Source of the DNA: Lutibaculum sp963816555
Lineage (GTDB): Bacteria; Pseudomonadota; Alphaproteobacteria; Rhizobiales; Tepidamorphaceae
Length of the DNA: 64,000 nucleotides
Direction: 5' to 3'
Assembly (NCBI GenBank): GCA_963816555.1
Contig: CAWFLD010000014.1
Location: 1-64,000, forward strand
Each line of letters opens with the position of its first letter. The first letter of the stretch is position 1. A program made the translations under genes and the position numbers. The notes beneath the pieces were generated by a model. The model searched no databases and was not told where the DNA came from. It saw nothing but the letters and a program-made list of their open reading frames with translations. Below, in pieces: positions 21,365 through 30,252 of this stretch.

Positions 21365-22983
21365 GCTTCGACAGCCCGTCCCTTCTGGGCGAAGAGGCCG
21401 CGCGGCCGCTTCTGGATGAACAGGATGATGAAGACGAGGACGAGGATCTTCGCGAGCACCGCGCCGGCATAGGGCTCGAGGAACTTGTTGGCGACGCCGA
21501 GCGTCAGCGCGCCGACGAGCGTGCCCCAGAGATTGCCGACGCCGCCGAACACCACGACCATGAAGGAGTCGATGATGTAGCCCTGCCCGAGATTGGGGCT
21601 GACATTGTCGATCTGGCTGAGCGCGACGCCGCCGATGCCGGCGATGCCGGAGCCGAGGCCGAAGGTCATCGCGTCGACCCACGGCGTGCGGATGCCCATC
21701 GACGCCGCCATCCGCCGGTTCTGCATGACGGCGCGCAGGCGCAGCCCGAAGGACGAGTAGCGCAGCAGGCCGACGAGCACCGCGAAGACGGCGAGCGCGA
21801 AGAACACGATGACGACGCGGTTGTAGGTGAGGTCGAGCCCGCCCAGCGGGAACGAGCCCGACATCCACGAGGGCGTCACGACCTGCCGGTTGGTCGGCCC
21901 GAAGATCGAGCGCACCGCCTGCTGCAGGATCAGCGACAGGCCCCACGTCGCCAGGAGCGTCTCGAGCGGCCGGCCGTAGAGGAAGCGGATGATGCTGCGC
22001 TCGATGGCGACGCCGATCGCGCCGGCGACGAGGAAGGCGAGGGGGACCGCGATCACCACCGAGGCCTCGGCGAGGCCCGGCACGTAGGCCCCGATCACCT
22101 GCTGCACGGCGAAGGTCGTGTAGGCGCCGATCATGACCATCTCGCCGTGCGCCATGTTGATGACGCCCATGACGCCGAAGGTGATGGCGAGGCCGATCGC
22201 GGCGAGCAGCAGGATCGAGCCGAGCGAGACGCCGTACCAGACGTTCTGCACCGCGTTCCAGATCGCGATGCTCTCTTCCACGCGGGAGACGGCCGTCTGG
22301 GCGCGCTCGCGCACGGCGCCCTCGCTGCGGGCGGCGACGTTCATGAGGAGGCCGAGGGCGTCGCGGTCGCCGCTCGCCGCCACGTCGTCGATCGCCCGGG
22401 TCAGCTTCGCCTCGTCGTCGGAGTGCTCGAGGATGATCGCCGCGCGGGCCCGCTTCATGTGGGCGAGGACGGTGTCGTTCGTCTCGGCCGCGATCGCGTC
22501 CTCGAGCGGCCCGAGCGCGTCCTCCTCCGGCCGGCCGAAGATCTGGTCGGCGGCGGCGATGCGCACGCGGGCGTCCCTGCTCCTCAGCGTCAGGCTCGCC
22601 AGCGCGGAGTTGACGGCCCGGCGGACGGAGTTGTTGACGCGGATGCGGTCGGCGTCGCGCCGCCCGACCTCGCCGAGGACCTCGTCGGTCAGCGGGTCGT
22701 GCATGATGTAGCCCTCGCCGCCCTTCACGGCGCGGAAGATCAGGCCGTCCGTCTCGCGGGCGTAGAGGTCGCCGTCTCCGAGGGCGCGCAGCACCGGCGC
22801 CACGGCGGGCTCGCCGGTCGCGGCGAGCCTGGAGATGATCTCTTCCTTCTCGTCGTAGCCGGCATCCGGCAGGCCGGCGAGGAGGTCGCGGATGCCCTGG
22901 TCCTGCGCGGCGGCCCGCGTCGCGGGCAGGCACGCGGCAAAGGCCGCGAGCAGGATGAGGACGCTCAGCGCTCTGTGCAGCAT
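21361..22983 (-). CDS. urtB: Urea ABC transporter permease UrtB
   Basis: UrtB is the LivH-type permease of the urea importer. At 540 residues it is the long form: a signal peptide (MLHRALSVLILLAAFAACL) and a roughly 220-residue periplasmic domain with HEAT-like helical segments (ISRLAATGEPAVAPVLRALG) precede the membrane part that starts near residue 245. The permease signatures include GLAITFGVMGVINMAHGEMV and MVVVFGGVGNLWGTLVGALT. This extended form is normal for UrtB in proteobacteria. It is separated from urtA by 123 bases containing a strong hairpin. Confidence 0.94.
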   Translation of the reverse strand: MLHRALSVLILLAAFAACLPATRAAAQDQGIRDLLAGLPDAGYDEKEEIISRLAATGEPAVAPVLRALGDGDLYARETDGLIFRAVKGGEGYIMHDPLTDEVLGEVGRRDADRIRVNNSVRRAVNSALASLTLRSRDARVRIAAADQIFGRPEEDALGPLEDAIAAETNDTVLAHMKRARAAIILEHSDDEAKLTRAIDDVAASGDRDALGLLMNVAARSEGAVRERAQTAVSRVEESIAIWNAVQNVWYGVSLGSILLLAAIGLAITFGVMGVINMAHGEMVMIGAYTTFAVQQVIGAYVPGLAEASVVIAVPLAFLVAGAIGVAIERSIIRFLYGRPLETLLATWGLSLILQQAVRSIFGPTNRQVVTPSWMSGSFPLGGLDLTYNRVVIVFFALAVFAVLVGLLRYSSFGLRLRAVMQNRRMAASMGIRTPWVDAMTFGLGSGIAGIGGVALSQIDNVSPNLGQGYIIDSFMVVVFGGVGNLWGTLVGALTLGVANKFLEPYAGAVLAKILVLVFIILFIQKRPRGLFAQKGRAVEA

Positions 22984-23048
22984 GGTGACCTTCGGGCTCG
23001 TCCGCGGCGGTGGAGCATCGGTGGATGCGCCTGTGGAAATCCTGTGGT

Positions 23049-23083
23049 GGGAGCCGGCGGGCGGCAGTCTCCCGCCGGCTCCC
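23049..23083 (-). promoter_or_regulatory. Intercistronic hairpin between urtA and urtB
   Basis: A perfect 13-base inverted repeat (23049-23061 with 23071-23083, gggagccggcggg and its complement) surrounds a 9-base loop. It sits between the binding-protein gene and the permease genes with no T-run. It is probably an mRNA-stabilising or attenuating element that raises UrtA relative to the membrane subunits. Confidence 0.65.
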
Positions 23084-23106
23084 GTTCGCGCCTCAGGATG
23101 GAGGCC

Positions 23107-24410
23107 TCAGGAGCCCTGTCCGCCGCACTTGCCGGTCTTCACGTTGAAGTTTCCGCACGACAGCGGCGCCCGCCAGTCGGAGATCAGAACCTTCGACTCC
23201 GGCAGGTAGTCGGACCACGCGTCGCCCGGCACCAGGCCCGGCGTCTCCCAGACGACGGAGAACTGGCCGTCGTCCTGGATCTCGCCGATCAGCACGGGCT
23301 TCGTGATGTGGTGGTTCGGCATCATGGTGGAGTAGCCGCCCGACAGGTTCGGGACGCTGACGCCGACCATCGCGTCGATCACCTTGTCGGGGTCCGTCGT
23401 GCCGGCCTTCTTCACCGCCTCGACCCACATGTTGAAGCCGATGTAGTGGGCTTCCATCGGGTCGTTGGTGACGCGCTTGTCGTCGCCGATGAACTTGTGC
23501 CAGCCGTCGATGAACTCGTCGTTCGCCTCGGAGTCGACGGACTCGAAGTAGTTCCACGCGGCGAGATGGCCGACCAGCGGCGCGGTGTCGATGCCGGCCA
23601 GCTCCTCCTCGCCGACCGAGAACGCCACGACCGGGATGTCGGTCGCCTCGATGCCCTGGTTGGCGAGCTCCTTGTAGAACGGCACGTTGGCGTCGCCGTT
23701 GATCGTGGAGACGACGGCGGTCTTCTTGCCCTCGGAGCCGAACGACTTGATGCGGGAGACCTCGGTCTGCCAGTCGGAGAAGCCGAACGGCGTGTAGTTG
23801 ATGATGATGTCGTCGGCGGCGACGCCGTGATCCTTCAGATACGCCTCGAGGATCTTGTTCGTCGTGCGCGGGTAGACGTAGTCGGTGCCCTTCGAGCACC
23901 CAGCGCTCGACGCCTTCCTCGTTCATCAGGTAGTCGACGGCCGGGATCGCCTGCTGGTTCGGCGCGGCGCCCGTGTAGAAGACGTTGCGCGAGCTTTCCT
24001 CGCCCTCGTACTGCACGGGGTAGAAGAGGATCGAATTCGAGCTCCTCGAACACCGGCAGAACCGACTTGCGCGAGACCGAGGTCCAGCAGCCGAAGACGG
24101 CGGCGACCTTGTCCTGGCTGATCAGCTGGCGCGCCTTCTCGGCGAAGAGCGGCCAGTCCGAGGCCGGGTCGACGACCACCGCCTCGAGCTTCTTGCCGAG
24201 CAGGCCGCCCTTGTCGTTCTGCTCCTTGATGAGCATCAGCATGGCGTCCTTCAGGGTCGTCTCCGAGATCGCCATGGTGCCCGACAGCGAGTGGAGAATG
24301 CCGACCTTGATCGTGTCGTCGTCCGCCCGGGCGGGCGCCATCTGCGCCGCGGTCGCACCCAGAACGGCCGTCATCCCCAGCACCCGGACAGCGTTCTTCA
24401 ATAGGTTCAT
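23107..24410 (-). CDS. urtA: Urea ABC transporter substrate-binding protein UrtA, two +1 breaks
   Basis: UrtA is the periplasmic urea receptor. It starts MNLLKNAVRVLGMTAVLGAT, a signal peptide ending near ARADDD, and continues with IKVGILHSLSGTMAISE, the family N-terminus. An extra base near 24037 interrupts FEELNS, and the +1 frame resumes as FYPVQYEGEESSRNVFYTGA. A second extra base near 23889 (ggg for gg) interrupts VLEGTDYVYP, and the third frame runs to the stop through NVPFYKELANQGIEATDIPV and CGNFNVKTGKCGGQGS. The corrected length is 433 residues, standard for UrtA. The ribosome site aggggagacagaca precedes the ATG. It is the first gene of the urt-ure operon. Confidence 0.91.
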
Positions 24411-24462
24411 TCTGTCTGTCTCCCCTCTGATTTGGACGCCGCACGGACGCCGGGGAGAAAAT

Positions 24463-24481
24463 CCGCAAGAAGCGGGCCAGT
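24463..24481 (-). promoter_or_regulatory. Candidate sigma-54 (-24/-12) promoter of urtA
   Basis: On the minus strand the sequence ctggcccgcttcttgcgg contains GG (24478-24477) and GC (24466-24465) exactly ten bases apart within TGGCccG-N4-TTGCg, a close match to the sigma-54 consensus TGGCACG-N4-TTGCW. The predicted start near 24453 leaves a leader of about 43 bases to the urtA ATG. Nitrogen control of urea uptake through NtrC and sigma-54 is established in proteobacteria, which supports the call. Confidence 0.65.
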
Positions 24482-25054
24482 CGCAGCGCCCGCCGGGGAC
24501 ACGTCGTCAAGCCATTGGGAAGATTTGATTTCGCGACATTCGGTGTCTCGGCGAGGGCGGTGACATCGCCATCGTCGCGGCGACGGCAATGGGCAAATGC
24601 CTGGTTTGTGACCAGGCGCCAGAGCATGCCTATTCTCGCGCCACTGCGGGATACCGCCGACGAAGGCGCCACTCGCCGACGGCCTCCGGGCCCGGGTGGC
24701 CGCACCGGGCGGCGACTCGGACTATGCTGGCGGCGGGAGGACCGCGGCCGCTCCATGCGGAAGGGCGCGCGGGCCGGTGGTATCTTCCGCGTGAACGACG
24801 TGATCTCCTTCGGCCTGATGGACAGCATTCACGACGAGACTGGCGCCGGCATCCCCGGAAACGTCGCGGCCATCGGCCACGTCCCGGGCGCCGGCCGGAA
24901 GGCCCGCGGTCTGCCGGGGCTTCGGATTCCCGTCCATCCGTCAATGAGCGGCTTCCCCCGCCGCTCGCCGCGCGAAGGTCCGTGCCCCGGGCATGACCTG
25001 CCCGCGCCAGAGCCCCTTTGAGCTTCCAGCAGCCACATCCCACCGGAAGACAGA
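24482..25054. other. Intergenic region upstream of urtA and the inositol-phosphatase-like gene
   Basis: I see no convincing gene here. Open frames on either strand lack family features and ribosome sites. It holds a perfect 7-5-7 dyad (24599-24617, gcctggt ttgtg accaggc) about 120-140 bases upstream of the urtA -24/-12 element, a suitable position for an enhancer-binding protein. The half-sites have the opposite polarity to the classical NtrC site, so the binding factor is unknown. Confidence 0.5.
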
Positions 25055-25864
25055 ATGAACGCCGACCTGTTCAACGACGCCCGCTTCAGCACCGCCCGTT
25101 CGATCATCCGCGACGCAGGCCGCCTGGCGCTATCCTACTTCGCCGAGGTTCACGAGCTGCGCGGCGAGCGGAAGCGCAACGGGCAGGACGTCGTCACCGT
25201 CGCCGACCGCGCGGTGGAGGACCTGATACGCGGCCGGCTCGCCTTCGCCTTCCCCGGCGACGGCTTTCTCGGCGAGGAAGGCGGGCTCCACGAGGGCAGG
25301 AGCGGGGCTCTCTGGGTCGTCGATCCGATCGACGGCACGAGCGCGTTCCTGCACGGTCTGCGCGACTGGTGCATCTCGATGGCGCTGGTCAGGGACGGGG
25401 AGACGGAGCTCGGCCTGATCTACGCGCCTTGCACGGACGAGACCTTCGTCGCCGCGCGGTCGGCCGGCGCATACCTGAACGGCGAGCGGATCAGGGTCGA
25501 TGACGACTCCACGCTCGAGGACGGGCTGCTCGGGCTCGGCGCCAATTCGCGCGTGCCTGCCGAGGCGGTCTCGGGCTTCGCCCGGGCCCTGCTGCTCGAG
25601 GGCGGCATGTTCGTGCGGAACGGCTCGGGCGCGCTGATGCTCGCCCAGGTCGCCTGCGGCCGTCTCGTCGGCTACTACGAGCCGCACATCAATGCGTGGG
25701 ACTGCCTGGCCGGGCTCTGCCTCGTCGGCGAGGCCGGCGGCTGGACGGCCGACTTCCCCCGCGGCACCGGCATCCTCGACGGCGGCCCGGTGATCGCCGC
25801 GGCGCCGCAGGTGCGCGAGGATCTCCTCCGCCTCGTCGAGGCGTCCTCGAAGGCCCGCGCCTGA
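25055..25864 (+). CDS. Inositol monophosphatase family phosphatase
   Basis: This is a Mg-dependent, lithium-sensitive-type phosphatase of 269 residues. The metal-binding motifs are GEE (residues 73-75), DPIDGT (90-95) and the C-terminal WDCLAGLCLVGEAGG. Family members dephosphorylate inositol phosphate, histidinol phosphate (HisN) or PAP (CysQ); the sequence alone does not decide among these. The ribosome site ggaagacag lies just before the ATG. It stands alone between the urtA promoter region and a DUF4336 gene on the same strand. Confidence 0.9.
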   Translation: MNADLFNDARFSTARSIIRDAGRLALSYFAEVHELRGERKRNGQDVVTVADRAVEDLIRGRLAFAFPGDGFLGEEGGLHEGRSGALWVVDPIDGTSAFLHGLRDWCISMALVRDGETELGLIYAPCTDETFVAARSAGAYLNGERIRVDDDSTLEDGLLGLGANSRVPAEAVSGFARALLLEGGMFVRNGSGALMLAQVACGRLVGYYEPHINAWDCLAGLCLVGEAGGWTADFPRGTGILDGGPVIAAAPQVREDLLRLVEASSKARA

Positions 25865-25972
25865 GCGGGACCGTCCCGCCGGCGCCCCGCGCGACATGAC
25901 GCCGTGTTGGTCCGGCTCCCGGGCTCTGCTAGGCATGGCGGTGACGGTGTCACCGCGCGCGAGGCTCCGGCG

Positions 25973-26735
25973 ATGGCTGCGATCGAGCCCTATCCTCCGC
26001 TGAACGTCCTGAAGCCGGTCGACGGCGACCTCTGGATCGTCGACGGCCCGGTCGTCCACATGCGCTACGTCGTGGGCTCGCTGCCCTTCTCGACCCGCAC
26101 GACGATCGTCCGGCTGCCCGGCGGCCGCCTCTGGGTCCATTCCCCGGGCCACCTGACGGAGGAACTCAGGGCGCAGGTCGATGCGCTCGGAACGGTCGGC
26201 GTTCCTCGTCGCGCCGAACCGGCTCCACTGGATCTCGCTGTCCGCCTGGCAGGCCGCGTGGCCCGACGCCGCCACCTGGGTCGCGCCGGGCGTCGAGGCG
26301 AAGGCGGCCGAGGGCGGCTTCCGGATCGACGCGACGCTGCAGGACGACGCCCCGGCCGGGTGGGCAGGGACGATCGACCAGGTGCTGGTGCCCGGCGGCT
26401 TCATGACGGAGGCGGTCTTCTTCCACCGGCCGACCGCGACGCTGATCGTCACCGACCTGATCGAGAACTTCGAGCCGGGCCACGTGCACGGCTGGTTCAT
26501 GAGCCTCCTGATGCGCGCCGGCGGGGTCGTCGCCCCGCATGGCACGACGCCGCGCGACCTTCGGCTGACCTTCCTCGGCCATCGCGCGGCCGTCCGCGCC
26601 GCGGCGGAGACGATGATCGGCTGGCGGCCGCGGCGGATCATCCTCGCGCATGGCCGCTGCTTCGAGGACGACGCGCCGGCCGAGCTCAAGCGCGCGCTGG
26701 CCTGGACCGGCGCGAAAGGCGGCGGGCCGCTCTAG
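25973..26735 (+). CDS. DUF4336 protein (metallo-beta-lactamase-like), one +1 break
   Basis: This gene belongs to the DUF4336 family, which resembles metallo-beta-lactamase-fold hydrolases but has no proven reaction. The first segment (LNVLKPVDGDLWIVDGPVVH, TIVRLPGGRLWVHSP) breaks at an extra g near 26198, in aacggtcggc. The +1 frame resumes with FLVAPNRLHWISLSAWQAAW and continues through VFFHRPTATLIVTDLIENF to the end. The corrected length is 253 residues. A paralogue lies at 32093-32830. The stop codon TAG shares the palindrome CTAG with the stop of the convergent glycosyltransferase gene. Confidence 0.82.
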
Positions 26736-28210
26736 AAGCCGTAGACCGGCATCGTCTCGTGCCGGGCGGAGTAGATCGGCGCCGGGATCGCCGCGACCTC
26801 GTGCGCGCCCAGCACCTCCGCCGCGTCGCGCGGCAGCCCGAAGAAGAGCGTGCCCTCCGTCTCGTCCCCCGGCATCCACGGCTGGTCGAGCTGGAACTGG
26901 TCGGTCGCCGGCCCGTGCCGCGGCCGGTAGGCGAGGACCGGAAGGGAGGAGTTGCGCAGGGCGTAGATGAGGCCGGCCGTGATGGCGCGGCCGTTGACGA
27001 CGATGCGCTTCGCCCCCGTCTGCGTCGCGACCTGCTCGAGGCCCGCGGCCGTCACGTCCCAGCCGCCGAGCTGGCGCATCTGGCGGAACGGCCCCGAGGC
27101 GGTGGTCGGCTCGACGGTCGTCGATCCGACGAGCACGACGAGGCTCGCGAGGCCGCACACGACGAGGTTGCTCACCAGGAAGAAGCGCCAGCCGAGGCGG
27201 ACGATCAGGCCGGTCGCGAGGACGATGCCGGCGGGATAGGCGGTCGCCGCCCAGTTGGCGTTGGCGTGCGACAGGAAGCCCTGCAGGGTGATCGCCGCGA
27301 TGACCGGCCAGGAGAGCCACAGGAGAAGCCGGTCGGTGTCGGGCCGGTCGGTGCGGGTTCCGAGGAAGAGGGCGGCCAGCATCGCCAGCAGCACGGCCGG
27401 CCCGGCGACGGCGAACTGGGCGGCGAAGAACTCGAAGCCGGCCGTCGCGTTCAGCCGCGACAGGCTCCAGCCGATATTGTCGCCGGTGTGCTCGAAGGTC
27501 GCGAAGCCGTGCGCGGCGTTCCACCAGAGGTTGGGCGCGACGACGAGCAGCGCCAGCACGAGGCCGACCGCCGCCTCGCGCCGCATCAGCGCGCGCCTGA
27601 CCCACGGCAGGGCGACCGCCGCCAGCACCGCCAGGGCGGGCAGGTAGACCATCGCGTACTTGGCGTAGAGGCCGAGGCCGGTGGCGACGCCGAAGACCAG
27701 CGCAGGCCAGAGGCGCGGCCGCTCGACGTACTCGACCAGCGCGTAGAGCGCGACGCTCCAGAAGAACAGCAGGAAGACGTCGGTGGTGATCAGGAACGAG
27801 GACAGGGCGATGCCCGGCATGATGGCGTAGAAGATGCCCGTCCATATGCCGGCGGCCCGGCCGTAGAGCCGTGCACCCAGGGCCGCGAGCACCAGCGCCG
27901 TGCCGAAATGGAAGATCGGCGACGCCGCCCGCACGCACGCCGGGCCGGAGCCGCAGACATGCGTCTCGAGCGAGATGATCCACGCGATCATCGGCGGCTT
28001 CGTGAAGTAGCCGAAGGCGAAGTGGCGCGACCACGCCCAGTACTGCGCCTCGTCGAAGCCGAGCTCGCTGGGCGAGACAACGAGGGCGACGAGCCGTATA
28101 AGCATCACCGCGCCGAGCAGCGCGACCAGCATCGGCCAGCCCGGCGTCCAGCGGGGCGGCCACGGGCGCGGGGCTCGACGTTCAGGGGATGAGGCTGTCG
28201 AAGCGGTCAC
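26732..28210 (-). CDS. GT39-like (ArnT/PMT fold) membrane glycosyltransferase
   Basis: This is an integral-membrane GT-C glycosyltransferase using a polyprenyl-linked sugar donor, to judge by family. After the first membrane helix (MLVALLGAVMLIRLVALVVS) comes the diagnostic acidic loop SELGFDEAQYWAWSRHFAFG and then FTKPPMIAW. About ten more hydrophobic segments follow, with a C-terminal periplasmic domain. The start is uncertain: GTG at 28210 gives 492 residues, and other in-frame starts up to 28462 would overlap the divergent PAP2 gene. The adjacent lipid-phosphatase-like gene suggests envelope lipid or polysaccharide modification, but the substrate is unknown. Confidence 0.78.
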   Translation of the reverse strand: MTASTASSPERRAPRPWPPRWTPGWPMLVALLGAVMLIRLVALVVSPSELGFDEAQYWAWSRHFAFGYFTKPPMIAWIISLETHVCGSGPACVRAASPIFHFGTALVLAALGARLYGRAAGIWTGIFYAIMPGIALSSFLITTDVFLLFFWSVALYALVEYVERPRLWPALVFGVATGLGLYAKYAMVYLPALAVLAAVALPWVRRALMRREAAVGLVLALLVVAPNLWWNAAHGFATFEHTGDNIGWSLSRLNATAGFEFFAAQFAVAGPAVLLAMLAALFLGTRTDRPDTDRLLLWLSWPVIAAITLQGFLSHANANWAATAYPAGIVLATGLIVRLGWRFFLVSNLVVCGLASLVVLVGSTTVEPTTASGPFRQMRQLGGWDVTAAGLEQVATQTGAKRIVVNGRAITAGLIYALRNSSLPVLAYRPRHGPATDQFQLDQPWMPGDETEGTLFFGLPRDAAEVLGAHEVAAIPAPIYSARHETMPVYGF

Positions 28211-28331
28211 TGAACTCTCGTCTGGGCGCGCCGGGCAGGGTCGGGACGGCAACTCGGGGGACGCGTCCGCCGCGAAGACAGCAGGTGCGGGAACGGCCCG
28301 CAAGGCCGACGGAGCCACTGTAGCGCCCGAT

Positions 28332-29162
28332 ATGACCGTCCGTTTCCCCCGCGCCTCAATAGACCGCCTGCGCCGGCTCGCCAAGGACCGGCCCCTGCTG
28401 GCGCTCCTCGCCGTGCTCGCCGTGGTGAGCGCGGTCTTCCTGCTCTTCCCGTCGCTCGACATCGCGGTGAGCCGCGCCTTCTACGACGGCAGCCGGTTTC
28501 CGCTGATCGTCGACCCGACGCTGCGCGCCGTGCGCGATTTCGGCACCTGGGTGACGACCACGGTCGTGGTGCTGGCGATCCTCGGGGTCGTCGTCCCGCT
28601 GACGCGCGGCTGGCGCCGCTTCGTCTTCGCCCCGCACGAGGGGATCTACGTCCTGCTCGTCTATCTCGTCGGCCCGGGGCTGATCGTGAACAGCCTGTTC
28701 AAGAACGTCTTCGGGCGCGCGCGGCCGCGCGAGATCGTCGAGTTCGGCGGCGCCGAGGCGTTCTCCCGCGTCTGGGTCGTCTCCGACAGCTGCCTGTCCA
28801 ACTGCTCGTTCGTGTCGGGCGAGGGTGCGGCGGCGGCGGCGCTGCTCTGCGTCCTCGTCGCGGTGCCGCGCAGCGAGCGACTCGTCGTCGGCGCCGGCCT
28901 GACGGTCGTCGCCGGCGTCGTCTCGCTCAACCGCGTCGCCTTCGGCGGCCATTTCATCTCCGACACGCTGATCGCCTGGCTCATCGTGCTCCTCGTCGCG
29001 GTGGCGCTGAAGCCGGTCTTCTTCGGCCGCAGGGGCGAGGCGATCGACGCGGCCGTCGCGCGGATGAGCGCCCGCGTCGCGCCCGCGCGGAAGCGGCTCG
29101 AGGCGCCCTTTCTCCGGGCCGCGTCGGGCCTGTGGGCCCGGCTTGCGAAACGGGCTCGCTGA
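28332..29162 (+). CDS. PAP2-type membrane phosphatase
   Basis: This is a 276-residue membrane phosphatase of the PAP2/LpxE superfamily. About six hydrophobic segments are visible. The phosphatase motifs are KNVFGRARP (motif 1), CSFVSGEGAAAAAL (motif 2, with SGE in place of the usual SGH) and SLNRVAFGGHFISDTL (motif 3). It could act on undecaprenyl, lipid A or phosphatidyl phosphates. The replacement of the motif-2 histidine by glutamate is worth noting, as this residue is normally the acid catalyst. It is divergent from the GT39-like gene, so both may serve envelope biogenesis. Confidence 0.85.
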   Translation: MTVRFPRASIDRLRRLAKDRPLLALLAVLAVVSAVFLLFPSLDIAVSRAFYDGSRFPLIVDPTLRAVRDFGTWVTTTVVVLAILGVVVPLTRGWRRFVFAPHEGIYVLLVYLVGPGLIVNSLFKNVFGRARPREIVEFGGAEAFSRVWVVSDSCLSNCSFVSGEGAAAAALLCVLVAVPRSERLVVGAGLTVVAGVVSLNRVAFGGHFISDTLIAWLIVLLVAVALKPVFFGRRGEAIDAAVARMSARVAPARKRLEAPFLRAASGLWARLAKRAR

Positions 29163-29250
29163 GCCGGGCCGCCTCGTGGCACGCTGTCATCGTCCTGAGA
29201 CGGAAGCGGGCTAGCCGCTTCGCGGACGACGCCCACCGGAGAGCTGCACG

Positions 29251-30150
29251 ATGAGCCTCATTGCCTTCGAACGCGACGGGTCCTTCCTGCGCGGCAACAT
29301 CCACACCCACTCCACCATGTCGGACGGCGTTTTGCCGCCGGAAGAGGTGGTGCGGGCCTATGCCGACGCCGGCTACGACTTCCTCTGCCTGTCCGACCAC
29401 TTCCTGTCCGAGTTCGGCTTTCCGGTCACCGACACGAGGCCGCTGCGCACCAACCGCTTCACGACCATCCTCGGGGCGGAGATCCATGCGCCGGCGAACA
29501 GCCACGGCGAGTGGTGGCACGTGCTGGCCGCCGGGCTGCCGGAGGATTTCGCGCCGCTGGGCGAGGGCGAGGACGGGGTCGCGCTCTCCCGCCGCGCCCG
29601 CGAGGCCGGCGCCTTCGTCGGCATCGCGCATCCGCAATGGTCGAGCCTGACGATCGAGGACGGGCGGGCGCTCGCCGGCATCGCCCACACCGTCGAGATC
29701 TACAACACCGGCTGCGACGTCGAGTGCGCGCGGCCGGACGGCACGTATCTGCTCGACCAGCTCCTGAACGAGGGGCATCGCCTGACCGCCTATGCCGCCG
29801 ACGACGCGCATTTCCGCTGCGAGGATGCGTTCGGGGGCTGGATGATGGTGAAGGCCGAGGCGAACGAGCCGGAGGCGCTTCTCGCGGCGATGAAGGAGGG
29901 TGCCTTCTACTCCACGCAGGGCCCGCTCATCCACGACGTCGGCCTCGACGGCGGCGAGATCGAGGTCGCCTGTTCGCCCGCGGCCGCCGTCTCCCTCGTC
30001 GGCCGCGGCTCCCGCGCACAGGTCACGCAGGGACGGCAGCTCACGCGCGCGCGGCTGCCGCTCGACAAGTTCCGCGGCGACTGGTTCCGCCTCGTCGTCA
30101 GCGATGCGGCCGGCCGGCGCGCCTGGTCGAACCCGGTCTGGCTCGACTGA
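29251..30150 (+). CDS. PHP-domain phosphoesterase
   Basis: The 299-residue protein is a polymerase-and-histidinol-phosphatase (PHP) domain metallophosphoesterase. Metal ligands are visible in NIHTHSTMSDG (H18, H20, D25), CLSDHFLSEFG (D49, H50), GAEIHAP, GIAHPQWSS and AADDAHF. The last 75 residues form a small beta-rich extra domain (GEIEVACSPAAAVSLVGRGS). The substrate is not predictable; related proteins hydrolyse phosphate esters. The ATG at 29251 follows accggagagctgcacg. It is followed by a large hairpin that may end its transcript. Confidence 0.85.
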   Translation: MSLIAFERDGSFLRGNIHTHSTMSDGVLPPEEVVRAYADAGYDFLCLSDHFLSEFGFPVTDTRPLRTNRFTTILGAEIHAPANSHGEWWHVLAAGLPEDFAPLGEGEDGVALSRRAREAGAFVGIAHPQWSSLTIEDGRALAGIAHTVEIYNTGCDVECARPDGTYLLDQLLNEGHRLTAYAADDAHFRCEDAFGGWMMVKAEANEPEALLAAMKEGAFYSTQGPLIHDVGLDGGEIEVACSPAAAVSLVGRGSRAQVTQGRQLTRARLPLDKFRGDWFRLVVSDAAGRRAWSNPVWLD

Positions 30151-30159
30151 GCGCCACCC

Positions 30160-30208
30160 GGCGGGCCGGCGGGCCTTGACGCACCTCAAGGTGCCCAGCC
30201 GGCCCGCC
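30160..30208. terminator. Large hairpin after the PHP gene
   Basis: Perfect 11-base arms 30160-30170 and 30198-30208 (ggcgggccggc and its complement) enclose an inner stem CCTTGA/TCAAGG. It lies 9 bases after the PHP stop and would terminate its transcript, although there is no T-run. The inner part coincides with the FNR-like box described next, so part of the symmetry may reflect protein binding. Confidence 0.55.
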
Positions 30209-30218
30209 ATCCTATCCT
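30176..30218 (+). promoter_or_regulatory. Candidate FNR/FixK-dependent class II promoter
   Basis: TTGACGCACCTCAA (30176-30189) matches the FNR/FixK box TTGAT-N4-ATCAA in its outer TTGA and TCAA. A -10-like TATCCT lies at 30213-30218, giving a start near 30224 and placing the box centre at about -41.5, the class II activator position. It faces the nitroreductase gene. Low-oxygen control is therefore inferred for 30253-32083. Confidence 0.5.
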
Positions 30219-30252
30219 CTGCTCGTCGATGGCTCCCCGGCGGGAGGAGACG

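Noticed and set aside
24599..24617. Classical NtrC binding site upstream of urtA
   Set aside because: The dyad reads TGGT outward to ACCA, the reverse polarity of the NtrC consensus (GCACCA to TGGTGC).
24515..25021. Possible 168-residue plus-strand gene upstream of the inositol-phosphatase-like gene
   Set aside because: It has no ribosome site, no recognisable domain and an irregular composition, and it overlaps the urtA promoter and dyad.
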